Part shown: positions 1 to 8,516 of the stretch, one piece after another
How the letters are laid out: each line of letters begins with the position of its first letter
How positions within the stretch are numbered: the stretch's first letter is position 1
Assembly (NCBI GenBank): GCA_900541695.1
Contig: UQKL01000009.1
Span: 1 to 64,000 of the forward strand
Origin: an uncultured Collinsella sp.
GTDB taxonomy: Bacteria > Actinomycetota > Coriobacteriia > Coriobacteriales > Coriobacteriaceae
DNA: 64,000 bases
Direction: 5' to 3'
Translations under genes and position numbers: made by a program
Notes under the pieces: model-generated
Told to the model about the DNA's origin: nothing
The model's input: the letters and a program-made list of their open reading frames with translations, nothing else
Databases searched by the model: none

Positions 1-30
1 CTCGCTAATCGCATACATACCCGTCTGCAT
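1..30 (-). CDS. Start of an unidentified gene, cut by the window edge
   Basis: Only ten codons are inside the window (MQTGMYAISE on the minus strand). The reason to call it is a good ribosome binding site, GGGAGG, five to six bases before the ATG, just upstream on the minus strand. It lies beyond the terminator of the UbiX transcript, so it may be a separate unit or read through from it. Nothing can be said about function. Confidence 0.45.
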   Translation of the reverse strand, partial: MQTGMYAISE

Positions 31-57
31 AGGTCCTCCCGACACACCCTTTGACAC

Positions 58-89
58 GAAAAGCCCGCCGCCCACAGGGGCAGCGGGCT
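58..89 (-). terminator. Rho-independent terminator after ubiX
   Basis: Seven-base stem AGCCCGC / GCGGGCT, 14-base loop, followed on the minus strand by TTTTC. It lies about 30 bases beyond the UbiX stop codon and probably ends the decarboxylase transcript. Confidence 0.7.
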
Positions 90-121
90 CAAACACTACT
101 CGTATCCTACCCTAAAGATGC

Positions 122-700
122 CTATGACCAGCGCTTATAGTTGGCGCACGACACGCCGACGGCCTCGAGTGCCTTGGCGGCGATGTGATGCACCGCCTCA
201 TCGAGCGTGGCGGGGCCGTTGTAAAACGTGAGCATGGGCGGCATGAGCATGACGCCCGGCACGCGCGCCAGGCGTGCCATGTTGTCGACATGGATCGCAC
301 TGAAGGGCGTCTCGCGCACCATAAGCACCAGGCGGCGCTGCTCTTTCATCTGCACATCGGCCGCACGCAGCAACAGGTTTTCGCTGTAGCCGCTCGCGAT
401 GCCGGCGAGCGTCTTCATGGAGCAGGGAGCCACGATCATGCCGTCGACCGGATAGGTGCCGCTTGCGATGGCAGCGCCAATGTTCTTGTTGTCGTAGACC
501 ACATCGGCATAGCACGCAAACTCGTCGAGCGTCATGCCGAGCTCCTGCTCGATGGTGATCTCTCCCCCGCGCGTGACGACAAGCGCCGACTCAGCGCCGG
601 CCTGGCGCAGGCATTTGAGGCATTCAAGGCCCAGTGCCGCACCGCTGGCGCCAGACACGCCAACGACAATGCGACGGGGACGAACAGAAGACTCAGGCAT
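122..700 (-). CDS. ubiX: UbiX/LpdB-type flavin prenyltransferase
   Basis: 192 residues, the usual UbiX length. The N-terminus has the flavin-binding GVSGASGA stretch (about residues 14-21), and the middle holds the family block APCSMKTLAGIASGYSENL (about 91-109) followed by RETPFS. UbiX enzymes join dimethylallyl monophosphate to reduced FMN, making the prenylated FMN cofactor of UbiD decarboxylases. The start at 700 has AAGGAG five bases upstream. The gene lies 33 bases downstream of the UbiD-family gene on the same strand, so the cofactor maker and its client are almost certainly co-transcribed. A terminator follows. In Lactobacillus the same pairing is LpdB with LpdC. Assignment is firm; the physiological substrate of the pathway is not known. 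Confidence 0.93.
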   Translation of the reverse strand: MPESSVRPRRIVVGVSGASGAALGLECLKCLRQAGAESALVVTRGGEITIEQELGMTLDEFACYADVVYDNKNIGAAIASGTYPVDGMIVAPCSMKTLAGIASGYSENLLLRAADVQMKEQRRLVLMVRETPFSAIHVDNMARLARVPGVMLMPPMLTFYNGPATLDEAVHHIAAKALEAVGVSCANYKRWS

Positions 701-733
701 GACAACTCCTTAACTACTTGGTAGGGCTACTTA

Positions 734-2221
734 CTAGAAGGCGAGCTCGGCGGCCCACTTCTCTTCATCGATCTCCATGAACTGCGAGCGGATGAAGTTC
801 TTCTTGAGGTTAAACGGAACCGTGCAGTCGAAGATGGCCTTGCAGGCGATACCGTGCTCGCGGATCGAAGGATCGAACGCGGGGTCGTTGGACGGATCGA
901 GCACGTGGCAGTGGCAACCGGGGATGGTGATGAGGTCCACGTCGGCCTGGAAGCGCGTGGTCATGGCCCACATCACGTCGCTCATATCGAAGATGTCGAC
1001 ATCCTCGTCGACAAGGATGACGTGCTTGAGCTCGGAGAACGCCGAGAAGGCGAGCATGGCGGCGTTGCGCTGACGGCCCTCGTCATTTTTGCTCGACTTC
1101 TTGAACTGCATGATGGCAACGAACTTGCCGCCACCGCAGGGAGCGGCGTGAACGTTGAGCAGGCGGCCCGGGATAGCGGTCTCGACCATCTTGTAGATGG
1201 AGGCCTCGGTGGGGATACCAGCCATGGACACGTGCTCGTGCGAAGGGCCGATGCAGCTCTCCATAATGGGGTTGACGCGCGTGGTGACGGCGGTGATCTT
1301 GATCACCGGGCAGACCTTGGCGCCACCGGTGTAGCCGGGGAACTCGGGCATGGCGTAGCCGTGGCCGTTGACATCCTCGTTGATGGTCTCGTCGTGCATG
1401 AGGTAGCCCTCGAGCACGTACTCGGCATTGGCAATGCACTTCTGCGGAACGGTGACGCAGTCGGCAAGCTCGACGGCGCGGCCGCGCAGGGCGCCGGCGA
1501 TCTGCAGCTCGTTGAAGCCGAGCGGCGTGGTGGGAGCCTCGAAGCCGCAGCACATGTACACGGCGGGGTCCAGGCCGATGGAGATGGAGATGGGCATATC
1601 CTCGCCGCGCTGGCAGTACTCGTCAAAGAACGCACCCAGGTGACGGCTGCCCGGGGTGATCCACATGGCGAGCTTGTCCTTGTCGACGCAGGAGAAGCGG
1701 TGGATGGTTACGTCGGACTGGGTGCCATCGGGGCTCGTGCCATAGGCGAGGCCCATGGTGATGTAGGGGCCGCCGTCAACGGGCGTGTTGGTGGGAGCGG
1801 GAACGATCTTGCGCAGGTCAAAGCCCTCGTCGGTCGCCTTGTACACGACCTCCTGGCAGTCGACGTGCTTGCCCTCGGCGATCTGCTCGGGGGCGATCAG
1901 GTTCTCGAAGCGCTTGCCGATCTCGAGGCCCAGGTGCTCCTCGTCCAGGTCGAGCAGGGCGGCAACGCGCTTGCGGCTGGCAAGCATACCGATGCAGACC
2001 TTGGCGTCGTCAAAGCCCTTGACGTTGTTGAAGACCATCGCCGGACCCTCTTTGGTCGGGCGCATGACGGTGCCGCCAGCACCGACGTGACGGTAGACGC
2101 CCGAGACCTCGGCATCGGGATCGACCTGGGTGTCGGTCTCGAGCAGCTGGCCCGGCATCTCACGCAAAAAGTCGAGCGCGGAACGCAGGTCGTGGATCTG
2201 GGAAGCATCGGTAGTGGACAT
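734..2221 (-). CDS. UbiD-family decarboxylase, LpdC-like (gallate/hydroxybenzoate type)
   Basis: 495 residues from the ATG at 2221, which has AAGGAG seven bases upstream; the frame is open further upstream, but that part lacks a ribosome site. Family blocks seen: SGVYRHVGAGGTV (about residues 40), VVYKATDEGFDLRK, APTNTPVDGGPYIT, SDVTIHR, MAGIPTEASIY and VDEDVDIFDM, followed by WAMTTRFQAD. These match, from memory, the LpdC gallate decarboxylase of Lactobacillus much more closely than the ubiquinone-pathway UbiD. The reaction would be reversible non-oxidative (de)carboxylation of a phenolic acid using prenylated FMN. It sits between a carboxylate carrier gene and ubiX on the same strand. The exact substrate (gallate, protocatechuate, 4-hydroxybenzoate or another) cannot be read from sequence. 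Confidence 0.9.
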   Translation of the reverse strand: MSTTDASQIHDLRSALDFLREMPGQLLETDTQVDPDAEVSGVYRHVGAGGTVMRPTKEGPAMVFNNVKGFDDAKVCIGMLASRKRVAALLDLDEEHLGLEIGKRFENLIAPEQIAEGKHVDCQEVVYKATDEGFDLRKIVPAPTNTPVDGGPYITMGLAYGTSPDGTQSDVTIHRFSCVDKDKLAMWITPGSRHLGAFFDEYCQRGEDMPISISIGLDPAVYMCCGFEAPTTPLGFNELQIAGALRGRAVELADCVTVPQKCIANAEYVLEGYLMHDETINEDVNGHGYAMPEFPGYTGGAKVCPVIKITAVTTRVNPIMESCIGPSHEHVSMAGIPTEASIYKMVETAIPGRLLNVHAAPCGGGKFVAIMQFKKSSKNDEGRQRNAAMLAFSAFSELKHVILVDEDVDIFDMSDVMWAMTTRFQADVDLITIPGCHCHVLDPSNDPAFDPSIREHGIACKAIFDCTVPFNLKKNFIRSQFMEIDEEKWAAELAF

Positions 2222-2363
2222 GGCGTACTCCTTTCGGGAGAGTGTCCGGCGACGGGGTGCCGCCGGACGGGGTAACGTAATGGGGCCGCGGCGCTCACAA
2301 ATGGAGCGCTCGACCACTCGAAGTTCAAGCGCTTGGCTGCTTACAGCCGGGGCGCTCGACCGC

Positions 2364-3821
2364 TTACATCAGGCCAAAGAGGTGGAACCAGGCGGCCTCG
2401 ACCAGCACGACGACAAAGACGACCGCGGTGAGGGGGATGCCCATGCGCATAGCCTCTTTGGAGGTGTAGCCGCCGGCGTCCTTGCCTTCGCCGATAAGGA
2501 TCGGCAGGTTATGGAACGGCAGGATGTAGTGGATGTTGATGGACGTGAAGACGATGAGCGCCACGGCGAGTGGGCTCACGCTGGAGCCGGCGGCAAAGCT
2601 GATAAATGCCGGCACGCACACGCCGAGCACGGCCATGACCGAGCCCATGAACATGTGGATGATCATGGAAAGCGCAGCGACGAGCAGGGCGAACAGGAAG
2701 ATGTTCTCGGGCACGGAGCTGGGGAGCACGACGTCGGCGATCCAGGCGTTCATGCCGGTGGCACCGCCCACGGAGCCCACGGCCATGGCGGCCGTCAGGA
2801 ACATGAGGGACTTGATGTCGACAGCGTTCCAGCTGGCGGGAGTGAGGACTTCGCCGATGATGGGCATGGCGAGAGCAACGCCAATGGCCAGGGTGACCCA
2901 GCCGATATAGTCGCCCGAGACGGTGAGCCACAGCGCGATGGCGATGACAAGCCACACGATGGTGCGGATCTCCTTGACGGAGAGCTTGCCGAGCGCGGCC
3001 TGCTTGGCCACGATCTGCTCGCGATCGTAGACGAGCTCCTTGCTGGGCTTAAAGAGGAAAAGGCCCAGGAACAGGGTGCACAGCAGCGCAACCAGCATAG
3101 GCACGCTCATGTACAGGAACCAGTCGACGAAGGACGGGCTCATGCCGCCGGCCTCGGCACTGTACTGCGCAACGAGCGGGTTAAGCGTGGAGTCGCCCGT
3201 CAGGAAGAACATGGAACCCGGGGCGGCAGCGGCAAACACGAGGAAGCCGAGCTTGCCCTTGTCGTCGTCACCGTAGCCGGCGGACTCGGCAATGACCGAG
3301 ACGACGGCGAGGATGAGGAAGGCGCGGGGGAACGGATGCGGGATCAGCAGCGACAGCACAAAGGTGAGCGCGAAGATCGAGATGATGAGCGACTTGGCGT
3401 CGCGCACGAACTTGAGCATGAACGCGTAGGCGATGCGCTCGCCCAGGCCCGACTCCTTGACCGCGCTGGCGATGAGGTAGGCGCCGATGACGAGCCACAT
3501 GGTGGCCTTGGTCCACGAGCTAAACGTGGAGGCGACCGTCGCCGAGATGCTCGCGGCGCCCGTGTCGTCCACGCACACCTTGAACAGGACGAGCAGTGCG
3601 CAGTAGAGCAGGCCCACAAAGCCCGGCTGTGCCACGCCGCATGCCCAGAACACCACCGTGGCGAGCGTCAGTGCCAGACAGGTCTGACCGCCGACCGTGA
3701 GCTCGACCGTCGAGCTCAGCTCCGCCAAAGGAAGAAACTTCACCAGCAAAAAGACAACGATACCCAGCACAAAGCCAATTTCGCGCTTGGTGATCTTAAA
3801 CGCCTTCTTTTCCGCTTCCAT
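2364..3821 (-). CDS. DASS/SLC13-family anion or carboxylate transporter
   Basis: 485 residues with about 11-13 hydrophobic segments and the general layout of divalent anion:sodium symporters. Family-like pieces include WLVIGAYLIASAVKESGLG (about 115-133) and SLLIPHPFPRAFLI, a repeated hairpin-type region, and a second one near MTLTA-like SLMFLTAAMAVGSVGGATG (about 340). The start at 3821 follows a purine-rich GGTGGGGAG. It lies 142 bases upstream of the decarboxylase gene in the same direction, which suggests uptake of the acid that is decarboxylated or product-substrate exchange. Exchange of acid for decarboxylated product with proton consumption is known for other decarboxylase-carrier pairs; here it is only inferred. 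Confidence 0.82.
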   Translation of the reverse strand: MEAEKKAFKITKREIGFVLGIVVFLLVKFLPLAELSSTVELTVGGQTCLALTLATVVFWACGVAQPGFVGLLYCALLVLFKVCVDDTGAASISATVASTFSSWTKATMWLVIGAYLIASAVKESGLGERIAYAFMLKFVRDAKSLIISIFALTFVLSLLIPHPFPRAFLILAVVSVIAESAGYGDDDKGKLGFLVFAAAAPGSMFFLTGDSTLNPLVAQYSAEAGGMSPSFVDWFLYMSVPMLVALLCTLFLGLFLFKPSKELVYDREQIVAKQAALGKLSVKEIRTIVWLVIAIALWLTVSGDYIGWVTLAIGVALAMPIIGEVLTPASWNAVDIKSLMFLTAAMAVGSVGGATGMNAWIADVVLPSSVPENIFLFALLVAALSMIIHMFMGSVMAVLGVCVPAFISFAAGSSVSPLAVALIVFTSINIHYILPFHNLPILIGEGKDAGGYTSKEAMRMGIPLTAVVFVVVLVEAAWFHLFGLM

Positions 3822-3972
3822 CTCCCCACCTTTCTTGTTGGGGGCGCTCCGAATTCGCAGCCATGTTGCCGCTTAAAAAGGGGCGCCCGTTATCGGACAC
3901 CCCTTACGTTGCGCTGTGTTGCGGCAATACAGTCAAGCGGATTTTTTGGATGAGAAGCGATTCCCTAGACAA

Positions 3973-4037
3973 AAACCGTCACAACATTCGACGCTTTTCC
4001 TCGTTTTCGAGATTTTCGCCGAATGTTGTGACGGTTT
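3973..4037. repeat. Inverted repeat, 18-bp perfect arms
   Basis: Arms at 3973-3990 and 4020-4037 (AAACCGTCACAACATTCG and its exact complement) around a 29-base loop. It lies between the fusion gene and the transporter gene, both on the minus strand. Right beside it (4041-4067) is a degraded copy of the AAAGGGAC-type palindrome. It could act as an internal terminator or RNA-processing site between the two genes. Confidence 0.85.
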
Positions 4038-4062
4038 GGATGTGACAAAGGGACTGTCTTTT

Positions 4063-5010
4063 TTACATAGCGAGGACCGTGCGAATGAATGGGTCGCCGA
4101 GGGCCTCACGGAGCCAGGGGGCCAGCTGCTCGGGGTGACCCTGCAGGTAGCCTTTGAGCTCGGACGGAGCAACGCGACGCACCTCCGAGATCTCCTCTTG
4201 GTTGATATGCAGCTCGCCCGGCTCAACATGGGCAAGGTAGACCTCGCACCATTCGCACTCGCAGCGACCGTCGCCGTGGTCCTCGCGGTACACCACGTGT
4301 CCGAGGTGCTTGAGCTGATCGGGCTCGCGCGTAATGCCGAGCTCTTTGTTGATGCGGCGCGCCGTGGCGGCCGCGACGTCTTCCCCGGGGAGCGGATGGC
4401 CGGCGCAGCTATCGGCCAGCACCCCGCCCCACAGGCGCTTGAGCGGACTGCGGCGACAGAGCAGCAGGCGCGCGTCTTCGCCCCGGCCCTCGACCAAAAG
4501 CGTCAGAAATGCCTGATGCAGGATGCCCTCACCAGCATGGGCCTCGATGCGGTCGACGGGGCCAAGCGCCTCGCCGGTCGCAGCATCGACCGCCACGACC
4601 TCGGCGCCCGCACCGCCCTCATCCCAGCCGGCGCGCAGAATGCGGGCTGCGGCTTCCTCGAGCGCGGCGATGAGCTCCTTGGTGGTGTCGAGCACGCGCT
4701 GCAGGTCGTCACCGCTCGCTTGTTCAACATGAAAACCCGTGCTTGCAACTACCGGCACGCCAAAGCGCGTGGCCAGCGCCGCCGCGATATCGTGCGCCGG
4801 GATCTCGTCTCGATGGCACGGAACGGCCAGGATGCTCACCGTTGCCGTACGGCCGGGCTCGGGGCGCGGAATGGCCTGCGCCGTGGCGCCCAGGTGCGCA
4901 AACTCCGGCGAGCAGGCGTACACCGCCATGCCTCGCGGCGTCACCGTCAGCTGGGCCTCGAGCGCAAACTTGCCCTCGCCCACTGCAACCTTTGTCGTGT
5001 GCATACCCAT
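4063..5010 (-). CDS. Fusion of an LpdD-like domain and an IPP-isomerase-like Nudix domain
   Basis: 315 residues from the ATG at 5010 (AGGAG five bases upstream); the longer open frame runs through a palindromic repeat and is not believed. Residues 1 to about 125 resemble the small LpdD/PAC4-like domain that accompanies prenylated-FMN decarboxylases: GKFALEAQLTVTPRGMAVYA, AHLGATAQA, VSILAVPCHRDEIPAHDIA, VASTGFHVEQA. Residues about 165-315 are a type 1 isopentenyl-diphosphate isomerase-like Nudix domain: LLCRRSPLKRLWGGVLADSCAGHPLPGED, then CECEWCEVY with the two conserved glutamates, then APWLREAL. The catalytic Cys of Idi (NSVCGHP) is displaced by one here (DSCAGHP). Being next to UbiX and LpdC, it may supply or trim prenyl phosphate and assist cofactor loading. 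Domain 1 is recognised by pattern from memory, domain 2 with more confidence. Confidence 0.8.
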   Translation of the reverse strand: MGMHTTKVAVGEGKFALEAQLTVTPRGMAVYACSPEFAHLGATAQAIPRPEPGRTATVSILAVPCHRDEIPAHDIAAALATRFGVPVVASTGFHVEQASGDDLQRVLDTTKELIAALEEAAARILRAGWDEGGAGAEVVAVDAATGEALGPVDRIEAHAGEGILHQAFLTLLVEGRGEDARLLLCRRSPLKRLWGGVLADSCAGHPLPGEDVAAATARRINKELGITREPDQLKHLGHVVYREDHGDGRCECEWCEVYLAHVEPGELHINQEEISEVRRVAPSELKGYLQGHPEQLAPWLREALGDPFIRTVLAM

Positions 5011-5050
5011 GGGATCTCCTGCCGCCCGCGATGTACCTGAGACCATCTTC

Positions 5051-5073
5051 GCCTGTATTGCGACTATACAGGC
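5051..5073. promoter_or_regulatory. Palindrome in the divergent promoter region
   Basis: GCCTGTAT and ATACAGGC, eight-base perfect arms around seven bases, 40 bases upstream of the fusion gene start and 100 bases upstream of the MFS gene. The size and position fit a dimeric regulator's operator serving one or both divergent genes. No regulator gene is adjacent. Confidence 0.45.
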
Positions 5074-5082
5074 AAGCCCTCC

Positions 5083-5113
5083 ATGTGACAAAGGGACTGC
5101 CCCTTTGTCACAT
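5083..5113. repeat. Short palindrome of the AAAGGGAC family
   Basis: ATGTGACAAAGGGA at one end and CCCCTTTGTCACAT at the other form a nearly perfect 31-base palindrome around CTG. Relatives occur at 4041, 10021, 19775, 33136 and 60084, and one with different outer arms at 30643. Confidence 0.85.
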
Positions 5114-5171
5114 TCTGTTAGAGTTGCAGGGATTGAATCCCGCTTATTCATGCGACATTGGAGTGACAACC

Positions 5172-6425
5172 TTGACCGCCGCAACCACGCCTAAAAGTAA
5201 GCCAACCGCCGCCGCGCTCTCCCCCGCGCGCACCAAGCTCTGCCTGGCGCTGCTCGTGCTGTTGGGATTCTCGCTCGGCTGCTCCGAGTTCGTGGTCATC
5301 GGCATCGAAAGCGACTTGGCAACGGAACTCGGCATATCACTTGCCACTGCGGGCCAGCTCATCAGCGTGTTTGCGCTCGTCTACGCTATCGCGACGCCGG
5401 TGCTCGCGCTCAGCACGGGGCGATTCCGCCGCTACCAGCTGCTCGTGTGCTATAGCGTCGTCTTTGTGCTCGGCAACCTGGTCATGGCGTTGGCTCCCAA
5501 CTTCCAGGTGCTGTTTATCTCACGCATTGTCCTGGGCTCTGTCTCGGGTGCGCTGCTCGCCGTGGGCGTGACGTACATCCCTGAGCTGCTATCCCCGCAG
5601 CAAACCTCACTTGCCATCTCGGTCGTGTACGGCGCGTTTTCCGTGGCGATGGTCTTTGTGACCTCGATTGGCAAGTTTGTGGCCGACACACTCGATTGGC
5701 ACGTGGCCATGTACGGCACGCTGACCTTTGCCGTTTTGATCTGTAGCGCGCTCGTGGCGTTTATGCCTCGCGCCGGGCAGACCGATGAGCCCGCCACCTT
5801 CCGCGAGCAGGCGGGGCTACTACGCGAGCCGAGTATCATCACCGGCATGCTCATCTTCTTGTTTGGCGTGGGCTCGGTCTACGTATTCTACGGCTACGTG
5901 ACGCCTTATCTGGAGCAGGTGCTGGGCATGGATACCGTTCAGGCGAGCACCACACTTATGGCCTATGGCGTGTTCTGCCTGATCTCGAACATCCTGGGCG
6001 GATGGATCGATGCGCGTTTTGGCATGAAGGCGCTGCTGGTTACGTTTGTGCTGCAGGCGGCGGCACTGCTCGGGCTGTTTGCCGTGGGCGCCGCCATGCC
6101 GCTCGCGCTGGTCTTTGTCTTTAGCCTGGCGATGCTCATGTACCTGTTCTCGGTCTCATGCATCACGCACTTTATGGACGTGGCACGCAGCCGCCATCCC
6201 AAGTCGATGGTACTCGCAAGTTCGGTTGAGCCCATGGCGTTTAACGTCGGCATCTCGTTTGGCACCGCAGTGGGCGGCGCCGTGGTAAGCAGCGTTGGCA
6301 TTGCGTACGTGGGCGCAGTGGGCGCCGCGTTCTCGCTTGTGGCCTGGGCCCTCACGCTGGTGACGATTAAGCTGGCTCGCTGGGAGCGCCGTCGTCAATC
6401 AGCACGGCCCTCAATACGGGCATAG
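5172..6425 (+). CDS. MFS transporter, DHA1/AraJ-like efflux family
   Basis: About 417 residues with 12 predicted membrane segments, starting with LGFSLGCSEFVVIGI and carrying the typical MFS motif-A-like loop ALSTGRFRRYQ between segments 2 and 3. The family exports sugars, drugs or small metabolites with protons. The open frame extends far upstream, but that part overlaps the opposite-strand fusion gene. A TTG at 5172 has GGAG eight bases before it; a GTG at 5163 is the alternative. It diverges from the decarboxylase group, so it could export a product of it, but this is only a positional hint. Substrate unknown. Confidence 0.82.
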   Translation: MTAATTPKSKPTAAALSPARTKLCLALLVLLGFSLGCSEFVVIGIESDLATELGISLATAGQLISVFALVYAIATPVLALSTGRFRRYQLLVCYSVVFVLGNLVMALAPNFQVLFISRIVLGSVSGALLAVGVTYIPELLSPQQTSLAISVVYGAFSVAMVFVTSIGKFVADTLDWHVAMYGTLTFAVLICSALVAFMPRAGQTDEPATFREQAGLLREPSIITGMLIFLFGVGSVYVFYGYVTPYLEQVLGMDTVQASTTLMAYGVFCLISNILGGWIDARFGMKALLVTFVLQAAALLGLFAVGAAMPLALVFVFSLAMLMYLFSVSCITHFMDVARSRHPKSMVLASSVEPMAFNVGISFGTAVGGAVVSSVGIAYVGAVGAAFSLVAWALTLVTIKLARWERRRQSARPSIRA

Positions 6426-6511
6426 GGGCAAACATAGCCCAAGGTGGCGAGTAACCGGTGAAAACCGCCCAATATGAGTATGTTTATCCGCCTGGAAGCT
6501 TCAGCAGTGCA

Positions 6512-6605
6512 ATTTCGTGTATTTGAGATACACGCTTTTCTATTATTTCGTGTATTTCAAGTACATGAAATCGTACTAAACTATGTATCTGAAGTACACG
6601 AAATT
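6512..6605. repeat. Three phased quasi-palindromes before ATPase gene A
   Basis: Three copies of TTTCGTGTA-n7-TACACGAAA-type sequence centred at 6525, 6558 and 6591, exactly 33 bases apart. The inner half sites are GTGTA/TACAC, GTGTA/TACAT and ATGTA/TACAC. The last copy ends 14 bases before the start codon at 6620, so the array covers the promoter and leader. It fits an autoregulatory operator or an iteron-like DNA-binding array of the gene product. Confidence 0.85.
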
Positions 6606-6619
6606 GGAAAGGCGGCCCC

Positions 6620-7990
6620 ATGCGCAGATCAATCGAGTCCGTTATCGAATCATGGGCGACAAAGGACGCCTCACGCCCCCTCCTCATCCGTGGTGCGCGA
6701 CGCGTAGGCAAAACGTACGCTGCCGAGGAAATCGGCAGGCGAATCGCCGGCGATGCGTTTGTCAAACTCGACTTTCAGACCGATCTTGAGCTGATCGCTC
6801 CGCTGTTCGATTGTCCCACCGACGACGTTGACACCATCGTGGCGCGGATTTCAGACTATAAACGCGCCCCCATTCGCAAAGAAACCACCTTCATCCTGTT
6901 TGACGAGGTGCAGCTCTGCGAACGGGCGCTCAACTCGCTTCGCTTTTTTTCGGGTTCGGGCTGGCGCATATGCGCGACCGGCAGTCAGCTCGGCGTCGCC
7001 ACGCGCAAACGTAAGCTGCCTTTTCCCAGCGGCGTTCGTCAAGAGACCATGCATCCTATGTCGTTCGAGGAGTTTCTCTGGGCGCTCGATGAGGAGCAGA
7101 TGGCCGATGCCATTCGTACCCACGCCGGCACGCTCGAGACCTACGCCGCGCACCAAGCCGCGCTCAGCCTGTTTCATCGATACCAGATCGTGGGCGGCAT
7201 GCCCGCCGCCGTCAACGCATATCGCAAGGCGTTATCCATCGAGGATGCGCGCGTCGAGCAGCGCGAAATCAACGAGACCTATACCGCCGATATGACCGAC
7301 CCCGAAAACGGGATCAGCGGCGTGGCGGCACGCAAGGTCTGGCGCTCCATTCCGTCCCAGCTGCTGAGATCGTCCACAAAAAAATTCAAGTACTCCGAGG
7401 TCGAACGCGGAGGCCGTCGCGCCAAGCTTATCGAGCCGCTCGACTGGCTCGAAGGCGCCGGTATCATATCGGTCAACAACCTGACCGAAGGCATCGAGCC
7501 TCCCCTCGTTCCCTTCGACGACGAAGATGGAAGTTTCTTTAAGGTCTATCTTCTCGATACCGGCCTCATGTTCTACAAACTCGGCATCAACCCGAGGCTC
7601 TGGCTCGACCTCAAAGAAGATTCCGCCATAGCGCTATCTTCCGACTTCCGAGGCGCCCTGGCGGAAAACTCGGTCATGCAAGCATTTTCGGGTAACAGCT
7701 TGCAGACGTATTACTGGGTGCCGCCGTCGTCTTGGAAGACGACCGGCGAGCTCGATTTTCTACTTCAGACCGACCGTATGGAAATCGTGCCCGTCGAGGT
7801 AAAGTCCGCACGCAACGTGCGCGCGAGAACCCTCGGGTCGTTCATGGACAAAGCCCGATCGCCATATGCCTACATTTTGTCCGAGAACAATTTTTTCCGC
7901 AGCGAAACCGATGACGGGCGCGAGCTACGCCACCTCCCCTTGTACGCAGCGGGCTTTATTGGAGCAGACTGCCTCAAGAGCAGTCTGTAA
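6620..7990 (+). CDS. DUF4143-type AAA ATPase A, with PD-(D/E)XK-like C-terminus
   Basis: 456 residues, typical for the AAA_14/DUF4143 family. Walker A is GARRVGKT (about residues 25-32), Walker B is FILFDEVQ (about 93-100), and the sensor strand is ICATGSQLG. The C-terminal domain has GELDFL, then PVEVKS (about 380-400), the E/D ... ExK spacing of PD-(D/E)XK nuclease folds. GGAAAGG precedes the ATG. Family members are widespread and poorly characterised; nuclease activity has not, to my knowledge, been established. The phosphatase gene starts 33 bases downstream and may share the transcript. The phased repeats upstream distinguish this locus. Confidence 0.88.
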   Translation: MRRSIESVIESWATKDASRPLLIRGARRVGKTYAAEEIGRRIAGDAFVKLDFQTDLELIAPLFDCPTDDVDTIVARISDYKRAPIRKETTFILFDEVQLCERALNSLRFFSGSGWRICATGSQLGVATRKRKLPFPSGVRQETMHPMSFEEFLWALDEEQMADAIRTHAGTLETYAAHQAALSLFHRYQIVGGMPAAVNAYRKALSIEDARVEQREINETYTADMTDPENGISGVAARKVWRSIPSQLLRSSTKKFKYSEVERGGRRAKLIEPLDWLEGAGIISVNNLTEGIEPPLVPFDDEDGSFFKVYLLDTGLMFYKLGINPRLWLDLKEDSAIALSSDFRGALAENSVMQAFSGNSLQTYYWVPPSSWKTTGELDFLLQTDRMEIVPVEVKSARNVRARTLGSFMDKARSPYAYILSENNFFRSETDDGRELRHLPLYAAGFIGADCLKSSL

Positions 7991-8023
7991 GCCCTGCGCG
8001 ACCGCCTAGAAAGGAAACCGCAT

Positions 8024-8470
8024 ATGCACCGCGTACTGTTTATCTGTCATGGGAACATCTGTCGCTCGACGATGGCTGAGTCGGTGTTTACCGAGCTGGT
8101 GCGGCGCGCCGGGCGCGCGGGCGAGTTTGTCATTGACTCCGCTGCGACCTCGACCGAGGAGATCGGCAACCCGCCACACCACGGTACCGTTGCCAAGCTG
8201 CGCGAGGTCGGGATTCCCGTCGTCGCACATCGTGCACGTCAGGTGCGTCGCGCGGAGTATGGCGACTGGGACCACATTGTCTATATGGACGACGAGAACG
8301 CGCGTGGCCTGCGTCGCATCTTTGGCGACGACCCCGACGGCAAGATTACGCGCATGCTCGATTGGACCGAGCGCCCCGGCGACGTGGCCGACCCCTGGTA
8401 CACCGGCAATTTCGATGCCACCTACCGCGACGTACTCGACGGCTGCACCGCTATGCTCGAGCAGCTGTAG
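8024..8470 (+). CDS. Low-molecular-weight protein-tyrosine phosphatase
   Basis: 148 residues. The active-site P-loop CHGNICRS (C-x5-R, residues about 8-15) is at the N-terminus, as usual for the family, and the general-acid motif DPWYTGNF is near residue 125. It removes phosphate from protein tyrosine; related proteins regulate polysaccharide synthesis or act as arsenate reductases. GAAAGGAAA precedes the ATG. The gene follows ATPase A by 33 bases and converges with ATPase B. No tyrosine kinase gene is nearby, so the partner is unknown. Confidence 0.93.
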   Translation: MHRVLFICHGNICRSTMAESVFTELVRRAGRAGEFVIDSAATSTEEIGNPPHHGTVAKLREVGIPVVAHRARQVRRAEYGDWDHIVYMDDENARGLRRIFGDDPDGKITRMLDWTERPGDVADPWYTGNFDATYRDVLDGCTAMLEQL

Positions 8471-8516
8471 GCAATCGAGGTCGCGGGCCACGCCTTTGTC
8501 ACATCCGGGACTAGCC

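Noticed and set aside
854..2275. 473-codon open frame on the plus strand
   Set aside because: Shadow of the LpdC-like decarboxylase; no recognisable motif.
4063..5184. Longer start for the LpdD-Nudix fusion
   Set aside because: The extra N-terminal residues are translated from a dispersed palindrome and have no ribosome site; the ATG at 5010 has one.
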